From contig DXBT01000014.1 in the NCBI GenBank assembly GCA_019116365.1, positions 1-64,000 of the forward strand: a stretch of 64,000 nucleotides of DNA. The letters run 5' to 3'. The stretch is from Barnesiella merdipullorum (lineage in GTDB: Bacteria; Bacteroidota; Bacteroidia; Bacteroidales; Barnesiellaceae). Shown one piece after another: positions 36,445 through 45,558 of this stretch (position 1 is the stretch's first letter; every line of letters starts with the position of its first letter). The notes below the pieces were generated by a model, which ran no database searches, was not told the origin of the DNA, and saw only the letters and a program-made list of their open reading frames with translations. A program made the position numbers and the translations under genes.

Positions 36445-37728
36445 TTACCTTTTAATCCATCGATATACTGTCGATTCTATCTTTATCAAGGGCGGGATGA
36501 CAGTCAGCCGACAACTCTTGCGCAGGAACCGTATAAAGAGCCGCACAAACTTCAGGTTGTTGAAATAGTGGTTTATCGGTCTGCTGTAACTGATTCGTGG
36601 GGAACCTTGAGCCAACTGGTCAAACAAGTCGAACCAACAGGGCATAATGCACTCGGGTGCAAATCGAGACACCTCGCTTTTGGCTGTCTGGCCCAATCGT
36701 TCATTGACCTCGGCATGAGTGAGCAGAAACACAACGTGATCGGCTATCGACTTGTAGGAGTGACACAAATAGCCGGTAGTCCCGTTTTCGACCGTATCGG
36801 GATAACCGTTTTTGTTTAAGGTAACGACCGGCATGCCGGCACAATTCATCTCGATAACTCCCATGCCAAAAGTCTCGGTGCGAGCCGTTGGATTGACAAT
36901 GCCCACCGACGACTGCAAAAAGAGCTCATATTTCTCGGCACCCAATATACCGCGGAACAGGACCGACGGCAACAGCTTCCCTCCCTCTGAAAGATAGGGG
37001 AAGAACTCTTTTTCAAAAGCCTCATCGGCCACACCCAATGGACCCAATCGGCAATCTCTCGAATACAGATTACCGGCTCCCACGACCTGTAAACGGGCTT
37101 CGGGGACCCGACTCAAAATATATTTCCACATCTTGGCGACGACAAGGAATCCCTTCTCGGGAGTCAACGACCCCACATAAACAACGGTTTTCCGGTCGTT
37201 CGTCCGCGGTCTGGAGCCCACCGCATCGGGCACTATGTTATAGATAAACAACGATTTGCGACAAATGGGATGATCGATGTATCGGTCGTACTGTTGCCGA
37301 CCAACAAAGACATTGGCTATTACACAAGGACTCGCAGCCACCCAGTCGGCATAATCGTTGAAATAGAAATTGTGTCCCCACACGACAATCCTGTGCTTCA
37401 GTTCATCGATGTAACGGGTCACCCGGCTATCCTTATTGTCTTTGATGACGATGAAACTGTCGTTATTCTTTTTCGACTCAAGCAACCCTTCCAGGATATC
37501 GTTCACCCGCACCACATTGACCCCCTCGGGGAATGTGCAGTCGGAGGTACAATAGATAGTTACCCGATAGGTATCGGGTTTGAATCGAAGCATATAATAG
37601 ATCACGAGCAAGAAACAGTACTGCGTCCCCCCTACCCCGGGATTCCCCCGGTCGGGACGGGAACAGTCGATACCCCTCAGCCCCTCATCGCCAAAATAAA
37701 ATCCTATCTTCACCCGGTTATCGCTCAT
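36445..37728 (-). CDS. Glycosyltransferase family 4 protein
   Basis: A 427-residue GT-B-fold transferase. The C-terminal domain has VVYVGSLTPEKGFLVVAKMW, then VVGAGNLYSRDCRLGPLG and the donor-binding region GMGVIEMNCAGMPVVTLNKN. The extended N-terminal domain (KIGFYFGDEGLRGIDCSRPD) is less conserved. Its start overlaps the stop of the next gene upstream by four bases (ATGA), suggesting coupled translation. It likely transfers one sugar to the growing repeat unit. Confidence 0.85.
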   Translation of the reverse strand: MSDNRVKIGFYFGDEGLRGIDCSRPDRGNPGVGGTQYCFLLVIYYMLRFKPDTYRVTIYCTSDCTFPEGVNVVRVNDILEGLLESKKNNDSFIVIKDNKDSRVTRYIDELKHRIVVWGHNFYFNDYADWVAASPCVIANVFVGRQQYDRYIDHPICRKSLFIYNIVPDAVGSRPRTNDRKTVVYVGSLTPEKGFLVVAKMWKYILSRVPEARLQVVGAGNLYSRDCRLGPLGVADEAFEKEFFPYLSEGGKLLPSVLFRGILGAEKYELFLQSSVGIVNPTARTETFGMGVIEMNCAGMPVVTLNKNGYPDTVENGTTGYLCHSYKSIADHVVFLLTHAEVNERLGQTAKSEVSRFAPECIMPCWFDLFDQLAQGSPRISYSRPINHYFNNLKFVRLFIRFLRKSCRLTVIPPLIKIESTVYRWIKR

Positions 37729-38882
37729 AGTATGGATATCAGCTTTTGCATTTGGGTCACATTGTTCTTTTGGCTCATCACAAACTGTTGTGCTGCCTTT
37801 GCCCGCGATAAACAGCAGGCATAATCCATCGACAATATTTCGGTCAACTTCCCGGCCATGGCCTCTACCGACTCTCCCTCGAAGTAATAGAGATACTGGT
37901 CATATTCGGCCGGTATCCCGGGCAATTTCGTAGTCAAGACCGGAGTCCCCGACAACATATATTCCATGGTCTTCGAGGGAAATGAGTACCGGGTATATTC
38001 ATATTCGCTCGGTCTCGGATTAATCAACAGCGACACCTGTTTCTGCCGTTCCACGATTTGCTCGCGCGAAAGCAATCCACCATAGACTATACAGGCATGA
38101 TGCGAGGCAATCTCGACAAGCTCTTCCCGATAATCGCCATCACCATAAATCTCGAGCACCCAACCGGGTCTGTTCATCAGCAAAAAGCTATCGACCAGTC
38201 TCTTTATGCCATAGATTTTATGTATCGACCCCGAATACAAGCATACCTTCTCACGCGGCATGGTACCGGCCGAGGCTCTTTGCACCGAGGCATCGACCAT
38301 ACCTTCGATCACGATACCGGGTCTATGATGCCGATTCAAATCTTCATCCATATACCGAGTCAACGTCATGAAACCACTCATCCGGTGTATGATGCACTCC
38401 TGCATCCAGGCTCTCACCCGTGCAGGCAATCCTTTTGCCAGATAGCGAGGCATATCGGTCAGGAAAACGACCGTCTCAATACGGTATAGCCATTTGCACA
38501 AGTGGCAAGCCATCAACAAGGTAAAGTTCAATCCGTCGCACAACACGACAGCCTTCTCATAGCCGGCATCTTTCTTCCACTGTTTGATAAACCGTATGGC
38601 CTTTCTCCATGTACCTATATACCCACCCCGACGTTTTCGGGGCAAATAGTTATATTCAATCCCGTTTTCACGAATGGTCTGCTCACAGGCGTTTCCAGCC
38701 GGTAGATAGCTCGCTCCCAGGAAATTGGACAAGACGCGAACATCCACCCCGTTCTCTCTCAACCCCAACAGTATCAACCGCATAAAGTATTGCCCCTGTA
38801 TGTCATAATACCGGGGTTGCTCCTTCAACAAATCGGCCAATAACTTCTCATGCGATACCGCTGCAACAAACAATAATTTCAT
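37725..38882 (-). CDS. Glycosyltransferase family 4 protein
   Basis: A 385-residue GT-B-fold transferase. It has CLYSGSIHKIYGIKRLVDSF and the C-terminal PSKTMEYMLSGTPVLTTKLP. Start taken as ATG at 38882 (MKLLFVAAVSHEKLL), since the longer frame begins with TTG at 38894. It follows the polymerase gene by two bases. The donor and acceptor sugars are unknown. Confidence 0.85.
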   Translation of the reverse strand: MKLLFVAAVSHEKLLADLLKEQPRYYDIQGQYFMRLILLGLRENGVDVRVLSNFLGASYLPAGNACEQTIRENGIEYNYLPRKRRGGYIGTWRKAIRFIKQWKKDAGYEKAVVLCDGLNFTLLMACHLCKWLYRIETVVFLTDMPRYLAKGLPARVRAWMQECIIHRMSGFMTLTRYMDEDLNRHHRPGIVIEGMVDASVQRASAGTMPREKVCLYSGSIHKIYGIKRLVDSFLLMNRPGWVLEIYGDGDYREELVEIASHHACIVYGGLLSREQIVERQKQVSLLINPRPSEYEYTRYSFPSKTMEYMLSGTPVLTTKLPGIPAEYDQYLYYFEGESVEAMAGKLTEILSMDYACCLSRAKAAQQFVMSQKNNVTQMQKLISIL

Positions 38883-38884
38883 CT

Positions 38885-39973
38885 CTATCGCCAAACAAAC
38901 GATTCAAAAATGGTGTGGTATGTAAAGAATGAATCGTGATATATACTGGAGTAAAAAAACACCTGAAAATCATATAGCGTAAAAGCCATAATCAACAACA
39001 GGATTCCAACACTCACTATCTTGTTGTCGATGCTACGTACCAACGATGGATAAGAAGCCAACATCGGTAACTGCAAATAATAAGCTAATCGAGCAAACAA
39101 CTGATTTACAATACTTAACGGCGTGATCAAAAACGAGATAGCCGTAATCTTATACAACAGCCCCATTTCTCTATCTTGCCTCTTCTCATAATAAAGAATC
39201 ATACACATGATGATTATCTGGTAAACAATACCTATGCCCGAGCCTAATTTCGGGGCCCCTTTGCCCTCTTCGAAATAGTAGGCATATTTACTCAATCCTA
39301 CCGAAGAAAGCGTATCCTCAATCATGCGCATGGCTATACTCCTGAAAAGAAGCACCGCCAAGAACAAAGATATCCCGATGATTACCCCCCGCTTGCCTAA
39401 TCGCAAGTTGACATATCCCAGGAATGCAAGAGGCAGCAATATCTTGGCACTACTATGAAATAACGAGGAGAAAAAGATAATCAGCGCCGCTACGATAAAT
39501 CGTTTCCTGAAGATGTAGGGAATCGACAGCAATACGATACACATGGCCAGTGTCTGACGCATCATCGAGGCTTGCGTAATCATGAAATTGGGATTGAATA
39601 CATACAGGAATATGGTAAACCAGTACCACTCCCGAGGCACATACTTCTTGATAAACCAGTAATAGACTCCTATCTCAAAAGCCGTGAGTACAATCACCAG
39701 CGAGAAAAAGCCCAAGGGCTTGAAAAGCCTGTACAGCAATATCCATCCTACCTCCCAACGCTCCTCTGGGTCGGAATAGTCAAAACGATTTATCGAATTA
39801 TAAATCGTAAACTTGTCGATATATTGCTGGTAGTCATTGCCCCACTCATAACGTATGGCTAGAAAGACAAACAAAATCAGCATAACTGCGGGAAGAGCCC
39901 ACGGAAATTGCTTGAAACGGGCAAAATATGCCAATATTACACAAATAATTCCTATAATAATTGTCGCTACCAT
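38885..39973 (-). CDS. Wzy/EpsG-type polysaccharide polymerase
   Basis: A 362-residue polytopic membrane protein with about ten hydrophobic segments and no catalytic motif. It has the LAIRYEWGNDYQQYIDKFT loop typical of EpsG-like polymerases, and MITQASMMRQTLAMCIVLLS in a membrane segment. In Wzx/Wzy pathways such a protein joins flipped repeat units. A unique hydrophobic gene in a capsule operon, beside one clear flippase, supports the assignment, though polymerases are too variable to be certain. Confidence 0.8.
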   Translation of the reverse strand: MVATIIIGIICVILAYFARFKQFPWALPAVMLILFVFLAIRYEWGNDYQQYIDKFTIYNSINRFDYSDPEERWEVGWILLYRLFKPLGFFSLVIVLTAFEIGVYYWFIKKYVPREWYWFTIFLYVFNPNFMITQASMMRQTLAMCIVLLSIPYIFRKRFIVAALIIFFSSLFHSSAKILLPLAFLGYVNLRLGKRGVIIGISLFLAVLLFRSIAMRMIEDTLSSVGLSKYAYYFEEGKGAPKLGSGIGIVYQIIIMCMILYYEKRQDREMGLLYKITAISFLITPLSIVNQLFARLAYYLQLPMLASYPSLVRSIDNKIVSVGILLLIMAFTLYDFQVFFYSSIYHDSFFTYHTIFESFVWR

Positions 39974-39985
39974 ACCTTCTCTCTG

Positions 39986-41230
39986 CTATAATGTGCCAAG
40001 CATTTGCTCATACAGTTCGACATATTTTTCATACTGCTGGTTCTTATCATATCGAGTAATCGCCTCATCCCTACAGGCTTGCGTATAGGACAATTTACCC
40101 TTCTTACAAACCTCGATAACGGCTTCGGCCAGGCAAATAATATTACCCGATTCAACCATCCGGCCCGTGGCGGGAGTTATCTGTTCAGGGTGACTCGTAT
40201 TGTCATACGCCACGACAGGAGTTCCACAGGCAAAACTCTCAAGTGGGGTAGTTCCAAACGATTCCTGATACGATAGACTTACTACTACATCGGCTGTCGA
40301 ATAAATCTGAGCCAACTCATCGGTACTTCCTGTACGTTCTATTCCGGTAATGTCCTCGGGCAACTCAGCCACCTGCTGCGGAGTGAGACCTACCAATCCA
40401 ATTGCAAAACGGTCGGCGGACAACACGTTTCTCAATTTATAATAGTCATACAACCCTTTGGCAGCACTCCAGTGCGAAGCTACTCCTACGACCACGAAAC
40501 GGTCGCCCCAACCATATTGGCGTCTAAGCGAGTCGCCCCCACCCCGAGGATAAAACACCGAGGTATCTATGCCGTTCGATATCACCTGCACGGGTATTGC
40601 ACCAAGGGCCGAACTACGCACTACCGAAGCCAACCACTGCGACACGGTGACAAATGTCAACCGAGGCACCGACGAGAAACTCGATACCTTCCGCTTCAAT
40701 ACCCAAGGCATCGTGCGATAAATCCCTTTCAACTCGCCGCCGGTATCGCTATTTCCACAGCGGGGACACCGGTGACAGCCATTGCGCCACTGCTCACATC
40801 CGTAATAGGCAAAGTGAGTGCAACCGCCCGTAACTACCCAACAGTCGTGCAACGTCCACACAACCGGGATATTGGCTTTACGCAAAAAAGAGAAGAGCAA
40901 GGGGAAATTCAAAAAATTCTGATGGATATTGTGCAGGTGTATCAGATCGGGAGAAAACTTCTTGATCTCCCTGATAAAACGCCAAGTATCGATTATCGAA
41001 CCGAATCCTTTCAAATTGAGAATGCGTGAAAACAGATAGGTATGCAGCAACCCTGACAATGTGCTGCGAGTTATCTTTATCCCCCGCGACTCCTCGAGAT
41101 TGGCCTCACGGGCATAGGCAAAACGATATTGCCAGCCGTGCTTCTCGGCTATATCACCTATCTCGGCGGCAATGCGACCGGTTGACCACATATTCCCATA
41201 GGTATTTACGATAAGCAATTTCTTAGCCAT
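39986..41230 (-). CDS. Glycosyltransferase family 4 protein with cysteine-rich loop
   Basis: A 414-residue GT-B-fold transferase. The N-terminal half carries LHNIHQNFLNFPLLFSFL and HDCWVVTGGCTHFAYYGCEQ with further cysteines (RNGCHRCPRCGN), a cysteine-rich pattern known in WcaL-like and related GT4 proteins. The C-terminal half has YQESFGTTPLESFACGTPVV. The start overlaps the flippase stop by eight bases. The sugar is unknown. Confidence 0.87.
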   Translation of the reverse strand: MAKKLLIVNTYGNMWSTGRIAAEIGDIAEKHGWQYRFAYAREANLEESRGIKITRSTLSGLLHTYLFSRILNLKGFGSIIDTWRFIREIKKFSPDLIHLHNIHQNFLNFPLLFSFLRKANIPVVWTLHDCWVVTGGCTHFAYYGCEQWRNGCHRCPRCGNSDTGGELKGIYRTMPWVLKRKVSSFSSVPRLTFVTVSQWLASVVRSSALGAIPVQVISNGIDTSVFYPRGGGDSLRRQYGWGDRFVVVGVASHWSAAKGLYDYYKLRNVLSADRFAIGLVGLTPQQVAELPEDITGIERTGSTDELAQIYSTADVVVSLSYQESFGTTPLESFACGTPVVAYDNTSHPEQITPATGRMVESGNIICLAEAVIEVCKKGKLSYTQACRDEAITRYDKNQQYEKYVELYEQMLGTL

Positions 41231-42590
41231 GTTGCACCTCCTCTTTTTTATTTAAAGCCTGCAATTGTCTATGCATCAATACAGGTTGGACAATACAATA
41301 GGGTAACAAGCCAATAATTGTCACAATAATCACAATCGTCCACGATGTGTGCGACGCCAAAGCGACAATGGCTCCTATCTTAAAGACTGACGCAAACAGG
41401 AATCCATACAACTGACATTTAAGCTTGCCCAGACCGTTGGAAATACTGGTCAACACCGATACCCATATCATCTCGCAACTCATCAAGGCAAACAGCAAAG
41501 CGACAGGCAAATCGATCTCAATAGCCTTACTACCCAACCAGAGTTTCAATATCGGGTCGAGAAAGGGAATAATGGCCAACTGCAACAGCACCGAAAGCGC
41601 AGCTATGCCATACAGGAAACGTATCAATTTGAGTATCCAACCATATCGCTTCTCGACAAAGGCTTTTGTGACAGCCGACCACACCGGTATCAAAGCCAAA
41701 GCGACCAACGAACTTACAATAGAAAAGAGCTTGAAATAGATTTGATACTCGACTACAAACGCAGGGCCAAAAAAGTAAGAAATGATAAATTCATTGGTCA
41801 CCGTAATCGCCATATAGACCATCTGCACCAGCAAAAAGAGGAAACCGAGCGACAAGACATCATTCGCCTTGTTCCATTTAAAACAGTGAAAAGAGGGCAA
41901 ACAACTTTTCAATTCTTTACCGAAAACAATAGCCGTCACCACCAACAAAGGCAAAGTCCCAGAAATGGCTTGCACCCACGACAGAGTTACAAAATCTCTG
42001 CCTATCTTGCCCGTAGGGGTATATACCCACAAAAAGAGCAACATCAGCACCGTCGAAATCAGATTGAGCAGATTGGGCCATGCTGACTTCTGCAACGCAT
42101 ACAGCACCGATAGAATAAGCTTGAAAAAGAAAAAGGAGAATACACCGCAAAGCGTTACAATCACCCCTTGATAAAGTTCTGCAGACGACAGCTCATCGGT
42201 AGAGATATTGAAAATACGGTTCCAGTCGATATATCGGCTCACAACGAGTGCGATCAAAGTAACCAACAGGGTAATACCCCCCATTAAAATATAAGCCGAA
42301 GAGATATGACTACGGGCACTCTCATAGTTTTTCAGACTCAAATCGGCGGTCAAGTGGTTGCGCAAGCCATGACCAATGCCCAAATCGAACATATTAATCC
42401 ATGTCAGGACCGAATACATGGTAAACCAACAACCCAAAATGGCATTGTTGTTGAAATAGCGCAGATAGAGAGGGAACAATACAAACGATATGAGAAAGCC
42501 CAATCCTCGCACAGCAAAAGCCCCCAACACGTTATCGACCAGATTGCGGTTACCTATATATTTTTGTCTTATGATATTATAGTCTATCAT
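41223..42590 (-). CDS. wzx: Wzx-type polysaccharide flippase
   Basis: A 455-residue polytopic membrane protein of the MOP exporter superfamily (oligosaccharide flippase). About twelve hydrophobic segments, starting GAFAVRGLGFLISFVLFPLY, and the periplasmic/cytosolic loop FDLGIGHGLRNHLTADLSLK. It would flip lipid-linked repeat units across the inner membrane for the Wzy polymerase. It follows upxY by 44 bases and is the first structural gene of the operon. Confidence 0.9.
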   Translation of the reverse strand: MIDYNIIRQKYIGNRNLVDNVLGAFAVRGLGFLISFVLFPLYLRYFNNNAILGCWFTMYSVLTWINMFDLGIGHGLRNHLTADLSLKNYESARSHISSAYILMGGITLLVTLIALVVSRYIDWNRIFNISTDELSSAELYQGVIVTLCGVFSFFFFKLILSVLYALQKSAWPNLLNLISTVLMLLFLWVYTPTGKIGRDFVTLSWVQAISGTLPLLVVTAIVFGKELKSCLPSFHCFKWNKANDVLSLGFLFLLVQMVYMAITVTNEFIISYFFGPAFVVEYQIYFKLFSIVSSLVALALIPVWSAVTKAFVEKRYGWILKLIRFLYGIAALSVLLQLAIIPFLDPILKLWLGSKAIEIDLPVALLFALMSCEMIWVSVLTSISNGLGKLKCQLYGFLFASVFKIGAIVALASHTSWTIVIIVTIIGLLPYCIVQPVLMHRQLQALNKKEEVQHG

Positions 42591-42634
42591 ATGGGTTTAT
42601 ACAACTGCTATAGAAAACAAGAGCAGTAGAACTG

Positions 42635-43243
42635 TCAATCGCATATCTTCTCTAAATAACTGCCCGGGATATAGACCGTGGCTATAGTAAACAGGTTGTC
42701 GAGCCGCACGACTACGCGACGATGACCGGCAATACGTACCAACTCACCCTCAATGCCGGCAAAGCTGCCGGCAACTACCCGCACACGATCGCCCCTCCGC
42801 AGGTCGTGAGGCAATATCTCTATCTCGTTCTCGTGCTGTTCGACCAGATAGATGAAATCTTCCATCTGCTTGCCGGGTACCCGCAGCAGCGAACGGCTGG
42901 AAAAGTCGCGCACATACCGCATGGGGTAACCATAGTCGTTGATGAGCGAAATGCACTCTTTTTTACGACCATGCACGAATATCAACCCGCTAATAAAGGG
43001 AACTTCGACTTTTTTGCGTTTCCCGCCGATTTCTTTAATCGTCTCGTGAAAAGGGACAAAGTGCTTCACCCCCATGCGGGTAAGCAGCTCTTTGATCTTG
43101 CGCTCCTGGCGATAGGTTTTCGCCACGTACCACCCTTCTTCTTCGATCTCCGGCATATTCGGTTCGGTTTTGACAAAGCCTAAGCTTCCAGGCAACAAAA
43201 CGTCGTCCTCGACAAAATCAGGCTCTCCTGCTATCTCTTGCAT
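42635..43243 (-). CDS. UpxY-family transcription antitermination protein
   Basis: A 202-residue NusG-like protein. The NGN domain begins WYVAKTYRQERKIKELLTRM, and the KOW-type end is LRRGDRVRVVAGSFAGIEGE. In Bacteroides each capsule operon starts with such a UpxY, which acts on its own leader to prevent premature termination. The usual UpxZ inhibitor gene is not present behind it. The start at 43243 lies about 35 bases downstream of a TATATTTG -7 box. Confidence 0.92.
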   Translation of the reverse strand: MQEIAGEPDFVEDDVLLPGSLGFVKTEPNMPEIEEEGWYVAKTYRQERKIKELLTRMGVKHFVPFHETIKEIGGKRKKVEVPFISGLIFVHGRKKECISLINDYGYPMRYVRDFSSRSLLRVPGKQMEDFIYLVEQHENEIEILPHDLRRGDRVRVVAGSFAGIEGELVRIAGHRRVVVRLDNLFTIATVYIPGSYLEKICD

Positions 43244-43284
43244 TTCTATCTCTTAAACAGAGTTATAAACACAATTTAATACTG

Positions 43285-43292
43285 CAAATATA
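43285..43292 (-). promoter_or_regulatory. Candidate -7 box of the capsule operon
   Basis: TATATTTG on the minus strand matches TAnnTTTG. No good TTTG is found 19-21 bases further upstream. No pair of inverted repeats that would make the promoter invertible was seen. The remainder of 43244-43505 holds the terminator below. Confidence 0.4.
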
Positions 43293-43386
43293 GAAAGAAA
43301 TAGTTATTCTTTAATATTAATAGCCCCATTATCCCTCATCATCGAAATAAAAAACGATTGCATTTTACCCACTCTCTCCCCCTCTG

Positions 43387-43432
43387 CAAAAAAAATCTCG
43401 CCACCCCCCTTTTCCCAAGGAGAGTGACGAGA
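43387..43432 (-). terminator. Terminator between the repeat-protein gene and upxY
   Basis: On the minus strand TCTCGTCAC (43424-43432) pairs with GTGGCGAGA (43396-43404), closing a G/C-rich inner stem and followed by eight T residues. It ends the transcript of the secreted repeat protein so that the capsule operon has its own start. Confidence 0.85.
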
Positions 43433-43505
43433 CCCATCATCTTCACTAAAACAGATAAAAAATAAGAACGTATCTAAAGATTAACTCACTTATCTAATAC
43501 AAAAG

Positions 43506-43961
43506 TTATGCGATAGAGATATTTACCTGGGGTTCATCTTTCTGCGGATCTTGGGTGGGAACACTGTCGGTAGGCTCCTCGCTCAGGCAGAGCAGCGAGA
43601 TATTTGCCTGGGGCTCATCCTTCTGCGGATCTTGGGTGGGAACACTGTCGGTAGGCTCTTCAGTCAGGCAAAGCAGCGAGAGTTCACTGTTGGGTTCCTG
43701 TGAAGGTACTGTGTCGGAAGGAGCCGGCTCCTCAGCCAGAAAGAACGCAGAGATCTCACTCTTGGGTTCTTGAGAGGGGACACTGTCGGTGGGAGCCGGC
43801 TCCTCTGTCAGACAAAACAAAGACACTTCACTCTTGAGTTCTTGTGTGGGGACACTATCGGTTTGTGCCGGTTCCTCGCTCGGACTTTGTGCATACGAAA
43901 CAAAAGACGAAACGCTAACCGTCATCATAAATACCGCTACTGATAACATTAACTTTTTCAT
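43506..43961 (-). CDS. Secreted acidic repeat-cassette protein, unknown function
   Basis: A 151-residue exported protein. A signal peptide (MKKLMLSVAVFMMTVSVSSF, then VSYAQ) is followed by five similar cassettes of about 24-27 residues. Each runs EEP-(A)-(x)-(T/S)DSVP(T/S)Q(D/E)P, a few charged residues, then a hydrophobic SLLCL(T/S)-like patch. The last two cassettes are nearly identical also at DNA level (two ~81-base units), which indicates recent duplication. Most cassettes carry one cysteine. No homologue or function is recognised. The start at 43961 is chosen for the signal peptide; the frame extends 27 codons further. It lies between the capsule operon and a two-component system. Confidence 0.7.
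   Translation of the reverse strand: MKKLMLSVAVFMMTVSVSSFVSYAQSPSEEPAQTDSVPTQELKSEVSLFCLTEEPAPTDSVPSQEPKSEISAFFLAEEPAPSDTVPSQEPNSELSLLCLTEEPTDSVPTQDPQKDEPQANISLLCLSEEPTDSVPTQDPQKDEPQVNISIA
43519..43680 (-). repeat. Two tandem ~81-base units inside the repeat-protein gene
   Basis: Two consecutive units (about 43519-43599 and 43600-43680) differ at only a few positions and each contains TGCGGATCTTGGGTGGGAAC. Three more diverged 72-75-base units follow up to about 43890. Confidence 0.85.
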
Positions 43962-44119
43962 AATTCTTACATTTTTAATTATACACTCTATTATTCCATT
44001 CTTCGCCCAATAAAAATACAATCGTCGTGCCAAGCGACACAAACAGAATATAACATGCTGTATAACAGCTATCTATAGACAACCTCCAGATATTGGGGAG
44101 TGTGGAATCTTGTAGAAAA

Positions 44120-44163
44120 AAGTGTGGAGCAGTGTGGAAAAATTCCACACTGCTCCACAAAAA
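44120..44163 (-). terminator. Long perfect hairpin terminator after the response-regulator gene
   Basis: A 17-base-pair perfect stem (44123-44139 with 44143-44159) encloses a three-base loop. In the minus direction it is followed by CTTTTTTC. It ends the kinase/regulator transcript. Nothing else is seen in 43962-44229. Confidence 0.88.
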
Positions 44164-44229
44164 AGTTTATCGTCGGTATAGAACGCAATGCCCACCAGCG
44201 GTCAACGCGCTCTCACAAAAAAGATATCT

Positions 44230-45558
44230 CTACTCGATTTGGTACAATTTGAGTTTGTTGTACAGCGTCTTGCGATCGATACCCAACATCTCGGCCGCCT
44301 TGCTCTTGTTGCCTGCGCAACGTTGCAAAGCCGATACGATCTTGGCCCGCTCGCTCTCGGGGTCGTGCAAGGTGGCAACCCGATTCCCGACTTCGACATC
44401 CAGCCCCAGATGCTCTACCCCGATGGGAGCACCCTGCGATAGCAAAGCTGCCCGCATCACGGTGTTGCGCATCTCGCGCAGATTGCCCGGCCAGCGGTAG
44501 CGGCAAATTTGCGCCATGGCATCGGGCAAAAATCCCGGCACGGGCTTCTCCAATTCCCGATTGGCCTGGTCGAGGAAGAAGTTGGCAAAAAGCAGGATGT
44601 CTTCACCTCGCTCGCACAAAAGCGGCATATGGATTGTAAACTCGTTGATGCGATGATACAAATCTTCGCGGAAGGTAGCTGCGGCTATGGCAGCCTTCAG
44701 GTCCTCGTTGGTTGCGGCAATCAAGCGTACATCGACCTTGATATCGGCCGTTGTGCCTATCGGTTTGACCCTCCGCTCTTGTAATACCCGCAACAGCTGT
44801 ATCTGTACATCGTAACTGAGGTTGCCTATTTCGTCAAGAAATATCGTACCCCCGTTGGCCTCGAAAAAGGCACCCACCTTATCTTCGATAGCCCCGGTAA
44901 ACGAACCTTTCTTGTGCCCGAAAAACTCCGAGGCAGCCAACTCCTTGGGTATAGCTCCGCAATCGATTGCCACAAAAGGCTTGTCGGCCCGCTTGCTCAA
45001 CTGGTGTATGCGCTTGGCCACATACTCCTTGCCGGTACCGCTTGCCCCATTTATCAATACCGACATGTTGGTGGGTGCAACCAGGCGCACATAGGAGTAG
45101 AGTTGCCGGGCCGCTTCGCTCTGCCCCTCGAGATAGCCCGTTGCTTCAGACTCGCCCGGGTCCTTCTCTATCGACCGCTCCGGCTCGGGAGCAGAAACCG
45201 CAGCCCCAAGCGACTCGTTGATTTTCTGCAACAGGTCCTCGGGATTGACCGGTTTGGCCACATAGTCTTTCGCTCCCAGTTTCATGGCTTGAACAGCCGA
45301 AGAGATAGCTGCATAACTTGTCATCACGATTACCGGTACCAAACGACGACAGCTCTTGAGCCACTCCAGCAAATCGATACCCTCGCCGTCGGGCAAACGC
45401 AAATCGCACAATACCAAATCGACCGATTCGTCGTGCAACGCCTTGCGAGCCGCAGCAATACTGGCTGCCGAGGTAATGGCAAAGCCTTTCTTGGTGAGCC
45501 ACGTCTGCAACATCAAGGCAAACGTTGTATCGTCCTCGACGATAAGAATATGTTTCAT
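44230..45558 (-). CDS. NtrC-type sigma54-dependent response regulator
   Basis: A 442-residue regulator. The receiver domain is residues 1-115 (MKHILIVEDDTTFALML, DLVLCDLRLPDGEGIDLL with the phosphorylated aspartate). The AAA+ sigma54-interaction domain is about 140-370 with Walker A NGASGTGKEYVAKRI, the RNA-polymerase-contacting loop as GSFTGA instead of GAFTGA, and DEIGNLSYDVQIQLLRVLQE. The C-terminal Fis-type helix-turn-helix is AEMLGIDRKTLYNKL. The start codon overlaps the kinase stop by four bases. The Ser variant of the loop is rare but known to be functional in some family members. Confidence 0.93.
   Translation of the reverse strand: MKHILIVEDDTTFALMLQTWLTKKGFAITSAASIAAARKALHDESVDLVLCDLRLPDGEGIDLLEWLKSCRRLVPVIVMTSYAAISSAVQAMKLGAKDYVAKPVNPEDLLQKINESLGAAVSAPEPERSIEKDPGESEATGYLEGQSEAARQLYSYVRLVAPTNMSVLINGASGTGKEYVAKRIHQLSKRADKPFVAIDCGAIPKELAASEFFGHKKGSFTGAIEDKVGAFFEANGGTIFLDEIGNLSYDVQIQLLRVLQERRVKPIGTTADIKVDVRLIAATNEDLKAAIAAATFREDLYHRINEFTIHMPLLCERGEDILLFANFFLDQANRELEKPVPGFLPDAMAQICRYRWPGNLREMRNTVMRAALLSQGAPIGVEHLGLDVEVGNRVATLHDPESERAKIVSALQRCAGNKSKAAEMLGIDRKTLYNKLKLYQIE

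Noticed and set aside
43465..43480. AGAACGTATC resembling half of the inverted repeats of invertible capsule promoters.
   Set aside because: No second copy in inverted orientation was found nearby.
43506..43900. The tandem DNA repeats considered as a CRISPR array.
   Set aside because: Units are adjacent and coding, with no unique spacers and no cas genes in the window.
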